From: Scolanthus callimorphus
Taxonomy: Eukaryota; Cnidaria; Anthozoa; Actiniaria; Edwardsiidae
Direction: 5' to 3'
NCBI GenBank assembly: GCA_033964015.1
Contig: CM066919.1
Coordinates: 30,533,459 to 30,597,458 of the forward strand
DNA length: 64,000 bases
Shown here: one piece after another, positions 35,961-48,100 of the stretch
How the letters are laid out: every line of letters begins with the position of its first letter
Position numbering within the stretch: the stretch's first letter is position 1
The notes under the pieces: generated by a model
Database searches by the model: none
What the model was told of the DNA's origin: nothing
Seen by the model: only the letters and a program-made list of their open reading frames with translations
Made by a program: the position numbers and the translations under genes

Positions 35961-36629
35961 GCTCTTCTGACGTTCGACAAGTGCAAATGCCAGTTGCCAT
36001 GTGATATGACGAGTTATGATCTCAAAGTCTCTACCTTGTATTACCCCTCCGAGGCGTATTGGCCATACGTACCTAATGATATCAAGCAACAGTACCAGGC
36101 CTACAACGCCACTACACCACAGGAATCCCGCAAATCGTTTCGCGAATGGTACAGGTAAGGGGCCGACCATTTAACGTTTTAGGGGGAGGGGAGTAATTCT
36201 CATCTAAGAGAGTTTTATAATCTAAATCATATCGCGTTTATTCAAAGTACCTATAGTCCAATCGCACTCCTTTGTTCCTTTGATTAGATGAATCTGTAAG
36301 AATTATCTACAAGCAATTACATATTACTTATTTACTTCTTACCGAATTCAATCAGATGGAAATTACTGTTTTCTCTGACACTGAGTGTTACTAGGCAGAC
36401 ATGTCTCTATATGTTTCTAACTGGGTCTTCTTGCCCTCCTCGTCATCCTCTGCCAATTTAACGGCTGTTTCTTTTCTAGGCACCGCTTTGCTAGTGTTCT
36501 TGTGTACTTCGGCTCAAAGGCAACGGAAGTCACTCGTGAAATTCCCGCTTATGTGCCCACGGATTTTGCAAGTAAGTCTACACGATTTTCATTTCCTCCT
36601 TGCGCATGCGCTTGTGTGTAAACCCTAAG

Positions 36630-36839
36630 CATTCTCGTACCCAGAGTTCCTCGGCTCGTCTGCTCCCAGGGAGGCTCTTGGGACACCATTTGAGGACCTT
36701 CGCTGATTGGCTGGTTTTGAACGTTGGTGCATGCGCAGAAAGATCTTTCTCTCAACGGCTCTGTATCAAATCTCGCGCATGCGTCAGTGGCTGTGGCCCC
36801 TACGAGGAGACGAGCCGGGGAGCTCTGAGTACAAGAATG
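36630..36839. mobile_element. MITE in intron 8 of copy B
   Basis: Ends CATTCTCGTACCCAGAG and CTCTGAGTACAAGAATG. Shared position with 19398-19617, so the insertion predates the duplication. Confidence 0.7.
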
Positions 36840-37529
36840 AATCAAGCCCTAAGACATTTCTTTGCCTTCCCTCTTGTGCAGGTGATTTCGGTGGTAACAT
36901 GGGTCTATTCCTTGGCTGTAGTATCCTCACGCTGTGTGAACTACTCGATGTGATCGTGCTGACTATCCTGACATATTGTAAAAAGGGGAGGAAAGGGCAA
37001 GCGACTGTGAATGTGGCACAAGCCTGGTAAAACTGGTTAAACCTGTTGAACTGAGCCTGGTAAAACATGTTATGCATGATACTCACAATCCTCTCATTAT
37101 AGAAAGAAAAGTGCATGAACTTTAGCAGAACAAACCTGGTAAAACTTGTCAAAAGCAAATATTTCTAACCTAGGGGTGCGCTTTTTTAAAGTATTAGATC
37201 TTTCCCGTCATGAATAAAATTCTTAAAGAAGTATAAAAGAGATAAAAACGCGAGACTTTCGGCCGCGATAATCCTCATGTGGGGTCGCGGTCATTATGAT
37301 ATATTGGATATAGACTCACCGCACGTTAGAGAAGTAGGAGTGACAAGCATGATCGTTTCTCGCGCACACTTCTTAAGAAAGAAAATAAAAGCTAAAGACT
37401 CGAGACTATCGGTCGCGATAATCCTCGGGTGAAGGTCGCGATTATCGGCAATAAAATGATATAATGGACGGAAGTTCTAATTCAAGCGTTTTCTCGAGAA
37501 GATCAAGTTCGCAATTCGCCAAAGGCGCC

Positions 37530-37759
37530 ATTCGCCTTTGTCACGGTGCCGCCATTTTGTTTCCAGGATCAACCCGGCAAAGCAGAAAAAACCAACAAGG
37601 CAATCTTTTTGGTAGCTTGGTCAACTTTTGTACCATAAATCCCAGCATCAGGCTCCTCTTTCCAGAAACCGCGAAAACCCGCGCCCTGCTTGGTTTCGTT
37701 TCCATGCTGAATAAATCGGCTGAAAAATTCAAGATGGCGCTTTTGTGACAAAGGCGAAT
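37530..37759. mobile_element. MITE with ATTCGCCTTTGTCAC termini (member 2)
   Basis: Left ATTCGCCTTTGTCACGGTGC, right TTTGTGACAAAGGCGAAT. An extra AATTCGCCAAAGGCG lies just upstream. About 230 bp, non-coding. Confidence 0.7.
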
Positions 37760-39460
37760 TCTTAATTCTTCCATAGAAACCAAAAATACATATTGCTCAC
37801 AGCCGAAAGCAACAAAGACGTCCAAAACTACGCGATTCTCACACAAGTCACACAGTAATATTCAGGCAATTAAGTCGTTTTTCCACAAAGATCAGAGTGG
37901 ACAAGATATCCATTTGGCGCGTACGTTGCGCGAAGCCCCAGCGCGCCATTTATAAACACTCGGTTCACAAAACAACAGAGGTTTGACATTCTTTTGAGCC
38001 CGGGATAAAACTTTCGAAATCTTTACTAAAAACAAAGATGTTTTGGAGCCTGATTCGGAATAATTGAAATAAAGTTTAAGTTGAAGTTGAAAATAACCAT
38101 TGTATTTCGTTCGCCGATAATCAGTTTGTTTTTAACACATCTCCTATTTACCTGATTAAAATAACCTTTAATTTCTCTAAACAGAACCATTTAATTACAC
38201 ACAGTAAATACTGTTTTGTTTTAGAGAAAACAATCAATAACCACTTAAAAAGATGGAATTAAAATCATCAATTTTTAAGTGGCTTTTTACGATATGAATA
38301 CCTGCTCCAAAGTGAATGCGATTCGGACGAACAGTGATCATGGGTTTGTGGGTTATCTAAATAGGGAATATAGTACATGGGCGCGCGGAGTGTGTTCAAA
38401 TTTTGATATCTCACTAGTATCTCGGGGCACTTTTATAGAGTGTTCACGCCTGTGAGGTCCCTGGTGACCTGTTACACCACTCACCACTCACTAGTGTCGA
38501 AACAAGCTTGACTGTTTAGTAAACGAAAAGCTATTCATCAGACGATAGAAACCTAGTCTGAATGTACAGTCCGACTCGATCTTTTCTCGCGTAAGCATAT
38601 GCAAATTTCGAGATTAGTCGAGATTACATTGTTAGCCTACATCCTTCATAATGGCGTACGATGTTTGCCAAAACGTTTTATCGCTATTTTTCCTAGTAAT
38701 ATTTAAATAATATTATTTTGATTTTCATTAGTGTTAATCCGAAGGGCTGCTTCCCGCCCGTTTTCGTCTTTCCCATTTGTTTAATTTTATCACCTTAAAT
38801 CGCAGGATATCGCACACTACTAGTGTGTAGACCTTTTGATATCACGTCGAAGACGTGTTGTGTTGGTTCAATATTAGATATTCCAGCCCCAAAATACCCT
38901 CACAATTCTGAGCAGAGTCTCAAAGCTTGTAATTCCTCTCCTGACAAGCTACGCCGAGACCACGGAATTGAGCGTGGTAAACGAGTGAACCTCAGAGCCG
39001 ACTGCAGGGTGCGTAAATTGTAACGCTCCAATAGTTCAGGGATAGGTTTGTTACCAGTTCAATAGACCATTACAATAACACCCGCTATGACTGCCTGCAT
39101 TATCCGCAAATTCTATAACCCCATAGACACTCCTGGGATCAAAAACACGAGCCAACAATTAGTACAGGCTAGCCGTAGAATTCCAACCACAATTATTTTG
39201 TTTACATCGATATGCTTTTCGATTTTTTTTTTTTTTTATTTTCACAGTGGCTTCTTTGCAGGTATTATTATGAGATCAAATTAAGTCAATATTTACGAAT
39301 CGGTTCGGTTCTTTCAGTCGCAACCAAATCCGGTTTATGAAAATTTATTGCTCCCTATCGCTAGATTCTTTATCGATATTTAAGTTTTCATGGTGATAAA
39401 GTTTTCTCTCGCGTCATTAAGATCGCGACGAATTCCTCGAGCGTCATTTTACCACCAGAA
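37760..39460. other. intergenic, between channel B and the Notum-like gene
   Basis: No gene. A 45-bp hairpin (CCACTTAAAAAGATGG ... AATTTTTAAGTGG) lies at 38239-38283. A T-tract at 39220-39240 precedes the next gene by 220 bp. No clear TATA box was seen. Confidence 0.4.
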
Positions 39461-41774
39461 ATGGCTCTTCGGTTGGGTTTTCTATTCGTGCTCGTTTGTA
39501 GTTTCGCTTGCTGTTATTCCGCCCCTAAGCAGGTCGGCTCTAAGGTGGGGTCAGTAGTTTCTTCGCCTAATCATAAGCATGAAAAGACGCACGGTAATTC
39601 TGAGAAGGATAAAGCGCACCCAGAATCCAAGCCATCCAATGGCTTTTCACCTCACACAAGGCGCAAGGAGACATTACTGGCAAAATTACACGATGAAAAG
39701 GAAAGAAGGAAAAGCAATGAGGATGATATGGCTGTGACACGATTATCTGCCTCCGGGGACGACAGCGATAAAGGAAATGGTCCGGAAAAACTAGGAGAAG
39801 ACTCGGACTACTGGGGAGATATGGCCGGGGATGATCTGAACTCATCGCTGGATCATGATTTGGATTTTAGTACCAATGGAGATGATACGAGCGGGGCTTC
39901 GAGTGAAGGTGCCTCAGGCTCAGCTAGAAGACCTCGTACTAGAGATGATGGTGAGAAGAGAAGACTTAGAAAGAAAGATTTTAATAATGTGGTAAGGGAC
40001 TCTAAAGGAGCGTACACGAACCGTGTCAAGGTCGGAGGGATCATGAAACTAGGTCATGTGAAGTCTGCTGGTGATGGACGAAGCGTCAAACAAACGAGGC
40101 GTGCAACTTCACGAAAGTCCTCTCCTAGAGGTACCATGAAAACTCAACATGGCTCTAATTACAAATTCTTTAACGCAATGGACGGAATATCCGAGGACAA
40201 TAAGCCAGTAATGCCAGGAGAGGTCTTGAACACAGTCTCAAATCACGATACCGCACTAGATATGGAGGACTTTGTAAGACCTTATGTTGGACGCTTTCAC
40301 GACAACGCAGCTGGCGATGTTTTCAACGTTCAACAGAACGCGTTAGAAACTGTCAGTGAAACAAGCGGGAATTATTTTAATGGTGGCGAGGAGGAGACGA
40401 ATATGTTATGACGACTAGCGGTATGGATGAGGTTATTCAAGCGGACGATGATTCCAAGGAAGGCATCACGACCGAGGTCATAGCTCATCTGCCGGAAAAT
40501 TCAGGGGACAACTCGGGTGACTCCGACCACGAAGCCATCAAGGGGAGAGAAAATCCACCTTGGGCACCTACACGAGAAGGGCAAAAACAACACGTCTTCT
40601 TACGTACCTAATGTACTGAACCCCGTCCCGTTTATGGACCCTCATCTGAAGTATGTTTATTACCGCATATTGAATGCGTTTGAGAAAGGAGCTCTTTGCC
40701 TAGATGGATCCGAGCCTGGGTATTTCTTCCGTAAGGGGTTTGGGGATGGCGAAAAGAAGTGGATAATCTACTTGCAAGGCGGTGCGTGGTGTGACAGTGA
40801 GATGGATTGTTACGAGCGCAGCAAGACCAACCTCGGCTCATCCAAATCCTGGAATCATCTCTTAAATGCAGAGGGCATTCTATCTCACGATATCAAGGAA
40901 AACAAACACTATTACAACTGGAATGTCGTGTACGTCCCTTATTGCGATGGTTCTTCGTTCACGGGGAACCGTTCCGAGCCCGTCGAGGTAAAAGATCGTA
41001 CTTTGCACTTTGGAGGTAAAAGGATCCTCAGTGGTTTGATGGATGACTTGCGGAGTGTCAGAGATTTGGGTCAAGCTTCCAATGTGGTATTCACAGGGAC
41101 CTCAGCTGGCGCGCTGGCCGTGATGTTAAACGCAGATTATGTCAAGGGGCGTCTCCCTCCTTCCACTCACATGGTCGCTATGGCCGACTCTGGAATATTT
41201 GTTAACGAGCCAAATCTCAAAGGCTTCAAGGCGTTCCCCGAATCCATGAAGCGAGTTTACAAGTTGCACAATTCTTCGGGTAGTATTTATCCCAAATGCG
41301 CTAAAAAGGAAGAGAAAGATGAGAAATGGCGATGCCTATTTCCAGCTACATTCGGCGAGTATATAAAAACCCCACTGTACCTCATTCTTCCCTTGTACGA
41401 TTCCTGGCAACTCGCGAATATCATCGGAGTCCATTGCGTCTATCACCAAGAACCTGCAGTAAGGAAAATATGAAGATCATTAAAAATTCAGGAAAAAGAC
41501 CTTACGCGCACTAGAACCGATGTTGAAGAATAAAAACATTGCGGCGTTCGCTAATAACTGTATAGATCACGGGCAAGTTATTTTTAGCCAGAAATGGGCC
41601 AACATTACAGTATCCAACACAGCTATGCAAGAGGCATTTTATAAGTGGAGTGAGAATAATATCCAATCAAGACAGCTCGTGGATTCTGATAGAAAACTCA
41701 TGGATTCTGATGTCGGAGAGAAGGACATCTACCCATTTAACCATTCTTGTTGGTCGCATTACGAAGCGCATTAA
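39461..41774 (+). CDS. Notum/pectin-acetylesterase-like secreted esterase, frame-disrupted
   Basis: It starts at ATG 39461 with a signal peptide (MALRLGFLFVLVCSFACC). Then come about 380 residues rich in Asp, Glu, Ser and Lys with no known fold, then a Notum/PAE domain from about 40640: YLQGGAWC (oxyanion region), GTSAGALAV (nucleophile Ser), MADSG, LPLYDSWQL (Asp) and NNCIDHGQ (His), so the whole triad is visible. Animal Notum removes palmitoleate from Wnt. No intron is needed, which is unusual in this window. Frames change near 40395 (+1 to the frame running to 40585), near 40590 (back) and near 41465, with a TAA close after the last. The middle segment keeps the same acidic composition, so it is coding in origin. 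A short intron over 40390-40590 is an alternative for the first two changes. Either a decaying retrogene-like copy or base errors; the domain identification is firm. Confidence 0.75.
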
Positions 41775-44759
41775 ACATTTCACGGTATTTGTAGACTAAA
41801 CAAATTCTGAACACGGACTCTACTATGGACCTTGCTACTTTTTATTTAGTGATTATGGGGTCCAGGGGGGAGGAAATGGGTCTCGCAAGGGCTTTCCGGA
41901 ACATAGCACTATTCAGCCCCCTTTCTGAAATTCCTGGATCCGCTCATGCGAATTTTCAGAGTTTCATAACAGCAAAACTATAACCATGAACATATGATTT
42001 GTACACGTAGGACGTATACGCACACACACATTTTTACATGTCACGCACAACCAGTCGCAAATTTCTCCGAGAGAATCGAGCGCGATATTTCAGCCAATTT
42101 TGCCGTGTTGTCTTCAAATGGATGCTTCTCAGACTTGGTATGTTGCTATGCTGTCAAAATGGCGGCTGATCAGGCTCAAAGAGAAACATTTGTACTTTGC
42201 TCTATGTAGCGTGATTGTGATTACTTTACGAAATCTACTCTAATTGCGCGGACTTTGAAACCCCGTCAAGTCCTCATAGTCGGCTTTTAAATATACTTCA
42301 AAGTTCTTATCATTTAGGGACCGGTCATTATTTATCGCCTGGGGGGGGGGGGGGGGGGTAGTTATTCCAGCAACTTCTCTATCATTTGCATTTTCTACCT
42401 CACTTCACTCATGATCAATACATAATAAAATTTCGCGCATAAAGAATATCATCTGACACTACCTTCACACTTCACAAGAACAATTGTATCTTGGCGAAGA
42501 AAAACAAACTCTACCAAAAATGCCCTGCACTGATAGGCCTGGCGGGCAGTCACTTTGTTCGAAAGAAAGCGTGTGTTCGACTGGTTACAGGCATAGGAAT
42601 TCGTCATTTGGGCCGCTTCACGCAAATGAATAATAATAATTTCGGCGCGCAATTGCGCGCATGAATAATAAAACCTACAGGATTTGTTTACTATACATAA
42701 AAAACGGAATGTTCATCTACACTTTCTTGGTGAAAGTGCTTTTATCAATGAAATGGGTTGATGAAATGCGTTTATCAAATTTCGGGCGCGCTTCGCGCGC
42801 AACGCCAAAGAAAAATGTTAGTTCTCCATGTTAGTTCTGCACATACACTCGTCGTGCACTCGATCGAGTGAGGAAAACGTTTGACAATTGTAACCACCAA
42901 AGCAATCATCTGAATTGGGTGACAACAAGATGCGAACACCGTTAGCCGATGTGGTCTATTGGACATCCGGACACCTACGATCACGCCCGCTTCAAATTGC
43001 TCCTGTTGATATATAACATGAAGTAGAAAGGCTGATACTACGCAAAAAATCTTAACAGGACAGTGGCATGATAGTTAGCAGTATATCGTCCACGGTCATT
43101 GCACTTTTTTCAACTTCGTCGATATTATGTGTGATACGGACTATTATTATACAACTGTGACGTCATTTTACCATATAAGGTCAAAATTGAGTGCAGATAT
43201 GGATCCGCGTATTACACGGAAGAAGCCGTATTCGGGTATTACACGATTGAAAGGCGTATTCCACTCACAAACCGGTTCATGCGCGCGCGCACTTGAATGG
43301 CTTGCCGATCGTGTGCTAGTCAAATCACGTACGTTTTCTATGAATTGAAAGGGAAAAAATCTGTTTGTTTGTCGTATAATAAATAATCATTAGATGATTT
43401 TTCATGAAATACTGGCAGACATTTTTACTCGTTGCTCGCATTTTTCCTCAGACCTGGCGGGGCTCGGAAAAATACGTCCGCAACTCGTAAAATATCCGCC
43501 CGTATTAAAATCTGATTCTAATAAGATATTAACATTTAGTCAAATCAAACTTGTGGTCAATACTGCGTTCTGAATAGACCATGCACTAGTGTGATTTGAC
43601 TAAATATTTAGCGACTTTAGTTCTGGTCACGTGACCAGTGACCGCAGAACCATTTTGAAAACAGACGTTCGTCTCGGGCGCATCTTGTACGCGAGTGCGC
43701 ATGTCCTTTGAGCAACTACTGCTGTCGCTGGACGGACAATGACTATAGGTGATAACGTTAGGGGAAAAGAAAAATCTCAGAATGAATTTCTTCTGGTAAA
43801 CTCGAAGCGCCATATATGATGGGCGTGTGCGTGTTTATACACACTAGATTCACTATCATTATTTTGTCAACCCAGTACCGAAATAGTTTTATTATCAGAG
43901 GAATATTACGGAGCCAAATCTATCATCTGGTGTTCACGTTTTAAGCATCCTCTCGAATACTGAGCTATTTCTAGAAAGCGAAATAAACTAGCAGCGTCAA
44001 TACCTCTTGACCTAATAACATTTCTAGCATTCTTAGTCTTTGAGAGGGACTTTATCTCTCGTCTAATCCTCACATGCATTAGAAAACGAAACGAAAATAT
44101 GGTCATCGACTACCAAAAATAGTAGGCAAAATCTGACGATTAATGAAAACAAAAACCGCGGATCTAGAACTATTTCCTTGACTAAATATGTTGACGACAA
44201 TAAATATCTTCGTGTACGTTGGGTCCCCCTCGCGGCTGAAGGCAAAGCCAACGCGCGGCGTACTCACATACTAAAGTAACTAGATAATCGAAAACTATTA
44301 CAAAGAAATAAGAATTGTCGGAAGTTGACATCCATACGACCTCTCAGAGCTATTAAAACCATTTATCGTGCTGCGAAGATAGATTCTGGAAAACAAATTG
44401 TCTGTAAATATGTGTGTTGAATGAGCTGGGCCCAATCAGGAGCTTAAGTGACGTCTTCCTGTTTAACCACTTTGTATCGTTAAATACTTTACTCCCGCGA
44501 TCACTACAGGAAGAAATAAAAAAAAAAGAAATTATGTGGGAAAAAATTCCTCGGGGTTGTAAACTCTACTAGGACATGTTGAAACTAATAAGGAAAAGAA
44601 TCAATTTAGAGTGTAGTTAGAGATTAGATTTGGCATTTTGTATGTGTGTCCGGAAGTCTCGGTACCGCTCGGCTGCGTTCTTGAGATGCCAGACATTCTG
44701 CTTGTGACGTTATAGTTAGGTGCGACCCGGGTTGACTTCCGGTTGGGGGCGCGGAAAAA
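41775..44759. other. intergenic, between Notum-like and VEGF-like gene 1
   Basis: No gene. It contains a G-tract (42342-42358), GCGCGC hairpin motifs (GGCGCGCAATTGCGCGC at 42643; GCGCGCTTCGCGCGC at 42786), a TGGATCCGCTCATGC repeat end near 41935, and dispersed-repeat sequence at 42100-42170. Confidence 0.4.
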
Positions 44760-44910
44760 AACACAAGTCCCCGTGCATAGTCGGAAAGAAGACATTTATT
44801 TATTGGGCCTCGTGGTCGGACACCATAACATTTAACTGCAACACCAAACACATTAACATCTCAACCTTAGAAGAAATTAGAGGATCGAATTATAACTCCA
44901 AATTAATTAA
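44760..44910 (+). other. possible 5'UTR exon of VEGF-like gene 1
   Basis: Sequence ending AATTAATTAAG before a strong donor GTAAGTTGG at 44911, paired with a plausible acceptor ATACATCTCAG ending near 45079 ahead of the ATG exon. The left edge is not defined. CTTCCGGTT (ETS-like) lies just upstream at 44737. Confidence 0.35.
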
Positions 44911-45179
44911 GGTAAGTTGGTTTCCAATTTCTTGCTTGCGCAATTTTATATATTTTTTGACTAGGCGCATTAGCGCTTGATTGCACTTCAGCATTTACGC
45001 TTGGGAAGTGCTTTGACGGACTTAACGTTGTGAATTGTTTCTAATAACTTCCTTAATTTCGTTAAAGTATATACATCTCAGACGAGCAAATATTACAACA
45101 ACAAGTTGTTCCTGCGTGAAGAAAAAGCTGAAACGTGAAAGAGAGACATATTACAGAGTGATCTCAGTGATTGAAATTG

Positions 45180-48100
45180 ATGAAAATGGAGATGAAACTT
45201 CTACTGTTACTTCTATTGCCAGTTCTGTGCAAAGCAAGTAAGTTTGTGATCGATAATTGCGATCTGTGAAACAACTCAAAGCGGGGAGATGCGCGCGTGG
45301 CGTGTATGGCTAAGTGATTTCGCGCTTACCTTGTCTCAAAATTTAGTACCATTTCGAGTTCCACTTCTGTATATTTTTTTTTCTGTTATTTAAGTGCATT
45401 TATTCTGAACTGTGATTCTATAAAATCTGTGTTTTGGTCTGTTTGTTTTAACGGAGTTTACATTCTTATGGTAACCTCTAGACCGTAATTCTTATTGGAA
45501 TGTAGTGTCGAGTTCGCAGAGTTGCATGTTTGTCTAGCCCGATTTGAAGCACATAACTGGAACCGTTCTGGAGTCTAGAAGTATTACAGCAAAAGTCAAA
45601 TTATTGCTCTTATCTTGCCAATACATCTTTTCGAAAAAAGCTGGGACGTGCGTCTATGCCGGAAGTGAGCCACTAATTTTTGAAGTGATAATATTAGTTT
45701 ACATATCAGATATTAATCACATAATTAATTAACCCTTTGATAAGAAAATCACGAAATCGTTAACTCAACAATTATTAACAGAAAACCACAACTTTCCCTT
45801 ATATGAACAATAATATATTTTCAGAAGCGGCGACCAGCAAATAAAGATCAGAGTAAAAAGGGCTAAGAATGTCAGGATTCCGATTAAACGTTCTAGAACA
45901 AATGACTATCTTGCAAAGCAATGGCTTTTCCGGATACAGAACGCTTCCGTGAAATTAGGGAAGCGGTAGAAAACATAGCGGATGTAGTTCTGAGGACGTA
46001 ATCCGTGTGTCGCTGTTTTCTGATAAATCACATAAGAACGCAATGTGATAAGCAAATGTGGCGGACGAAGTCGAAAAACATTCTCAGCAGGAAAGCATTG
46101 GTTTCATGTGCATCGAAGGGTAACTGCGAAAATGCGTTCCATGCTCGCGCGCTTTTTGCAATAAGAAAGCACGAGAAATTTCATAAATCATGGTGAATTC
46201 TTGTACATGAATATGTATTTCTTTCTTTCTTGGGTTTTTAGCTTTTTTTAAAGCTCGTATCGGGGTGTTTTATTTGCTAATATGCGAATATAGTAAGGCG
46301 TACGGCCTGACTTGTTTGCATGCCAGATGTTTTTGGTTTATTGAGTCAACCATTAAGAATGGCGCCGACAGTTCACAGCTAAAACCAAGAGAGGACTATT
46401 AACAATAAATAATAAATAAATAATGGGGCATCGCAATTAAATGAAGAGAGGGGGAGGGGGCGGGTAGGGAGGAGACAAGTAATTCCTACTATCATGCTCT
46501 CGTCAGGGTGAAAAAAAACATCTTATATTTATTCTTATTTTGTCCTTTTTTCCAGTTCAGATGGAGGGCGCTGATTGTAGTCCCCACGAGACTGTGGTAC
46601 CCGTGGACCACCCAACTATGGCTATACCCCTACTTCGTCAAGCTCCACCGTGTCGGGGTTCCTGTGGTCTGATCCAGCCGAGCCTCAAAGAATGCGTTGC
46701 CGTCGCAACAGAACCTGTATCGGTCGATGTGTTCCCCCTCACTGGGGACCCCACAGCCAACACTTTAAGGTTTTCAATCACACCAAATGTGGATGCCAGT
46801 GCGTAGAAAAGGCGAAAGACTGTGACAAAGATGTACAGATTTATGACGCGAAGAACTGCCAGTGCAAATGCAAATACGCAAACACCGCGTCCCGCCCGTG
46901 TCCCGCGGGATTCCGGTGGGATACAGACAAGTGCGCATGCGTTTGTGGCAAGGCACCAACTATCTGCCCTGCTAGAAAGGTAAAACCCCTGACACTTTCC
47001 TTTTTAATGTTAAAGTTCCAGATGGAGACGGATGGAGTGATATGATTGACTCCGACTCGGCATTTTCTAGACAATAAAATGGCGGAGACTAATTCTACTG
47101 GAAACAGATAGACACAGTCACAGGAACATTCTTAGTACGCTCAAAATGTGAACTGGACTTGAGACTTTAAGTTTTTTTCGCCCCATACGCGAACGGATCC
47201 AGCGCTGCTTTTACAAAAATCCCCCACTTTCACGGGGGTGACTTTCGGCCAGCTCCTGTAGAGTTACTGGATAATCGAGCTTGCTTCACACCATGCGTAC
47301 CCAAGTTTCAGCTGTTAGTTTCAAACCTGAATATTATTTATCCACAGTTTGGAGCCAACATTCATGCGGATGCGTGTGTGATGCTGAGGCGATTTCCATG
47401 TGTAATAGCATCGGGCAAGTGACAGACGACAAATGTCAATGCGTGAAGCCTTTCGACATTGGCGCGACGGGGAACAAAAAAACAGGTGGGCATTGAGTGC
47501 AATTAAACAATCTCGATTTAGTACGACAGGAAAATATATTGTTTTTACTAGAATGTAGAAACATTCGCGTATCTGTCTTTTTATAGCCCAAACCTTTGTC
47601 TCACCCTGTTAATTTTCCAACCGTGGTTTAAATTGGGGTTTTCTGTTCCGCTAGGCAAACAATTTGGACCAATCAGGTCCTTGTCCTGTTTCCCCTAGTG
47701 CACTGAACTGGGTTTTCGCTGCAACAGAAAGCCAGGCGACTGCACTAGTAGAAACAAGGCAAGAACCTGATTGGCTTAGATGGTTTGACTTGCGGAACAG
47801 AAAACCCCAAAATTCCAAACGTAAAGCGACAACGACTTTAGCTGTAATTCCGAATAACAGTAAAAAACCATGCACAAGAAACCCTGAGAATTTGAGCCTA
47901 AACAGGTTCTTATACGCGGGTTTTTACTGTATTTGTTGAAAAAGCTTGATTGGTGGATGCATTATGACACGGGCTGTCGTATTCATATGTTACCTAAACA
48001 AGAATGTACTTGTAGGAAGGCTACGCAAACGCTGGGTATGCCCCATTGAATGAGCGCGTCTGAAAGTGAAGATAGAAAAATGCTTGCCAACGAGTTATTC

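Larger units (their letters stand above)
27011..37030 (+). pseudogene. DEG/ENaC channel copy B, frame broken in exons 2 and 4
   Basis: Nine exons match copy A: 27011-27280, 27750-27857, 29831-29996, 31309-31561, 32140-32290, 33361-33414, 35962-36154, 36480-36571 and 36882-37030. All GT/AG sites are kept. The His-Gly motif, YGLCHTFN, CKCQLPC and GGNMGLFLGCS are intact. Exon 2 is 108 nt instead of 107 (TTTTTAAACC versus TTTTTAACC). Exon 4 is 253 instead of 255 (GACAAG versus GACCAAG; TAGGGAG versus TAGGGGAG), giving a TAG at 31549. The net effect does not restore the frame. Exon 7 differs from A by one residue (Lys to Gln) and exon 9 only near the C-terminus. Each change is one base in a homopolymer, so sequencing error on a working gene is an open alternative to a young pseudogene. 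Confidence 0.75.
22911..37460 (+). repeat. tandem segmental duplication, unit B
   Basis: Direct repeat of 7550-20250. It includes the AACAGCAGCAGATGTTGTGC upstream block, the TATA-like box, the 5'UTR exon, all nine channel exons and the GGTCGCGATAAT end block. The offset grows from about 15.36 kb at the left edge to about 17.2 kb at the right because of extra insertions in B. Confidence 0.85.

Noticed and set aside
38239..38283. 45-bp hairpin as a terminator or regulatory stem
   Set aside because: Isolated AT-rich inverted repeat with nothing linking it to a gene.
40408..40611. Separate small gene inside the Notum-like locus
   Set aside because: Its acidic composition continues the upstream frame, so it is better read as the same gene across a frame change.
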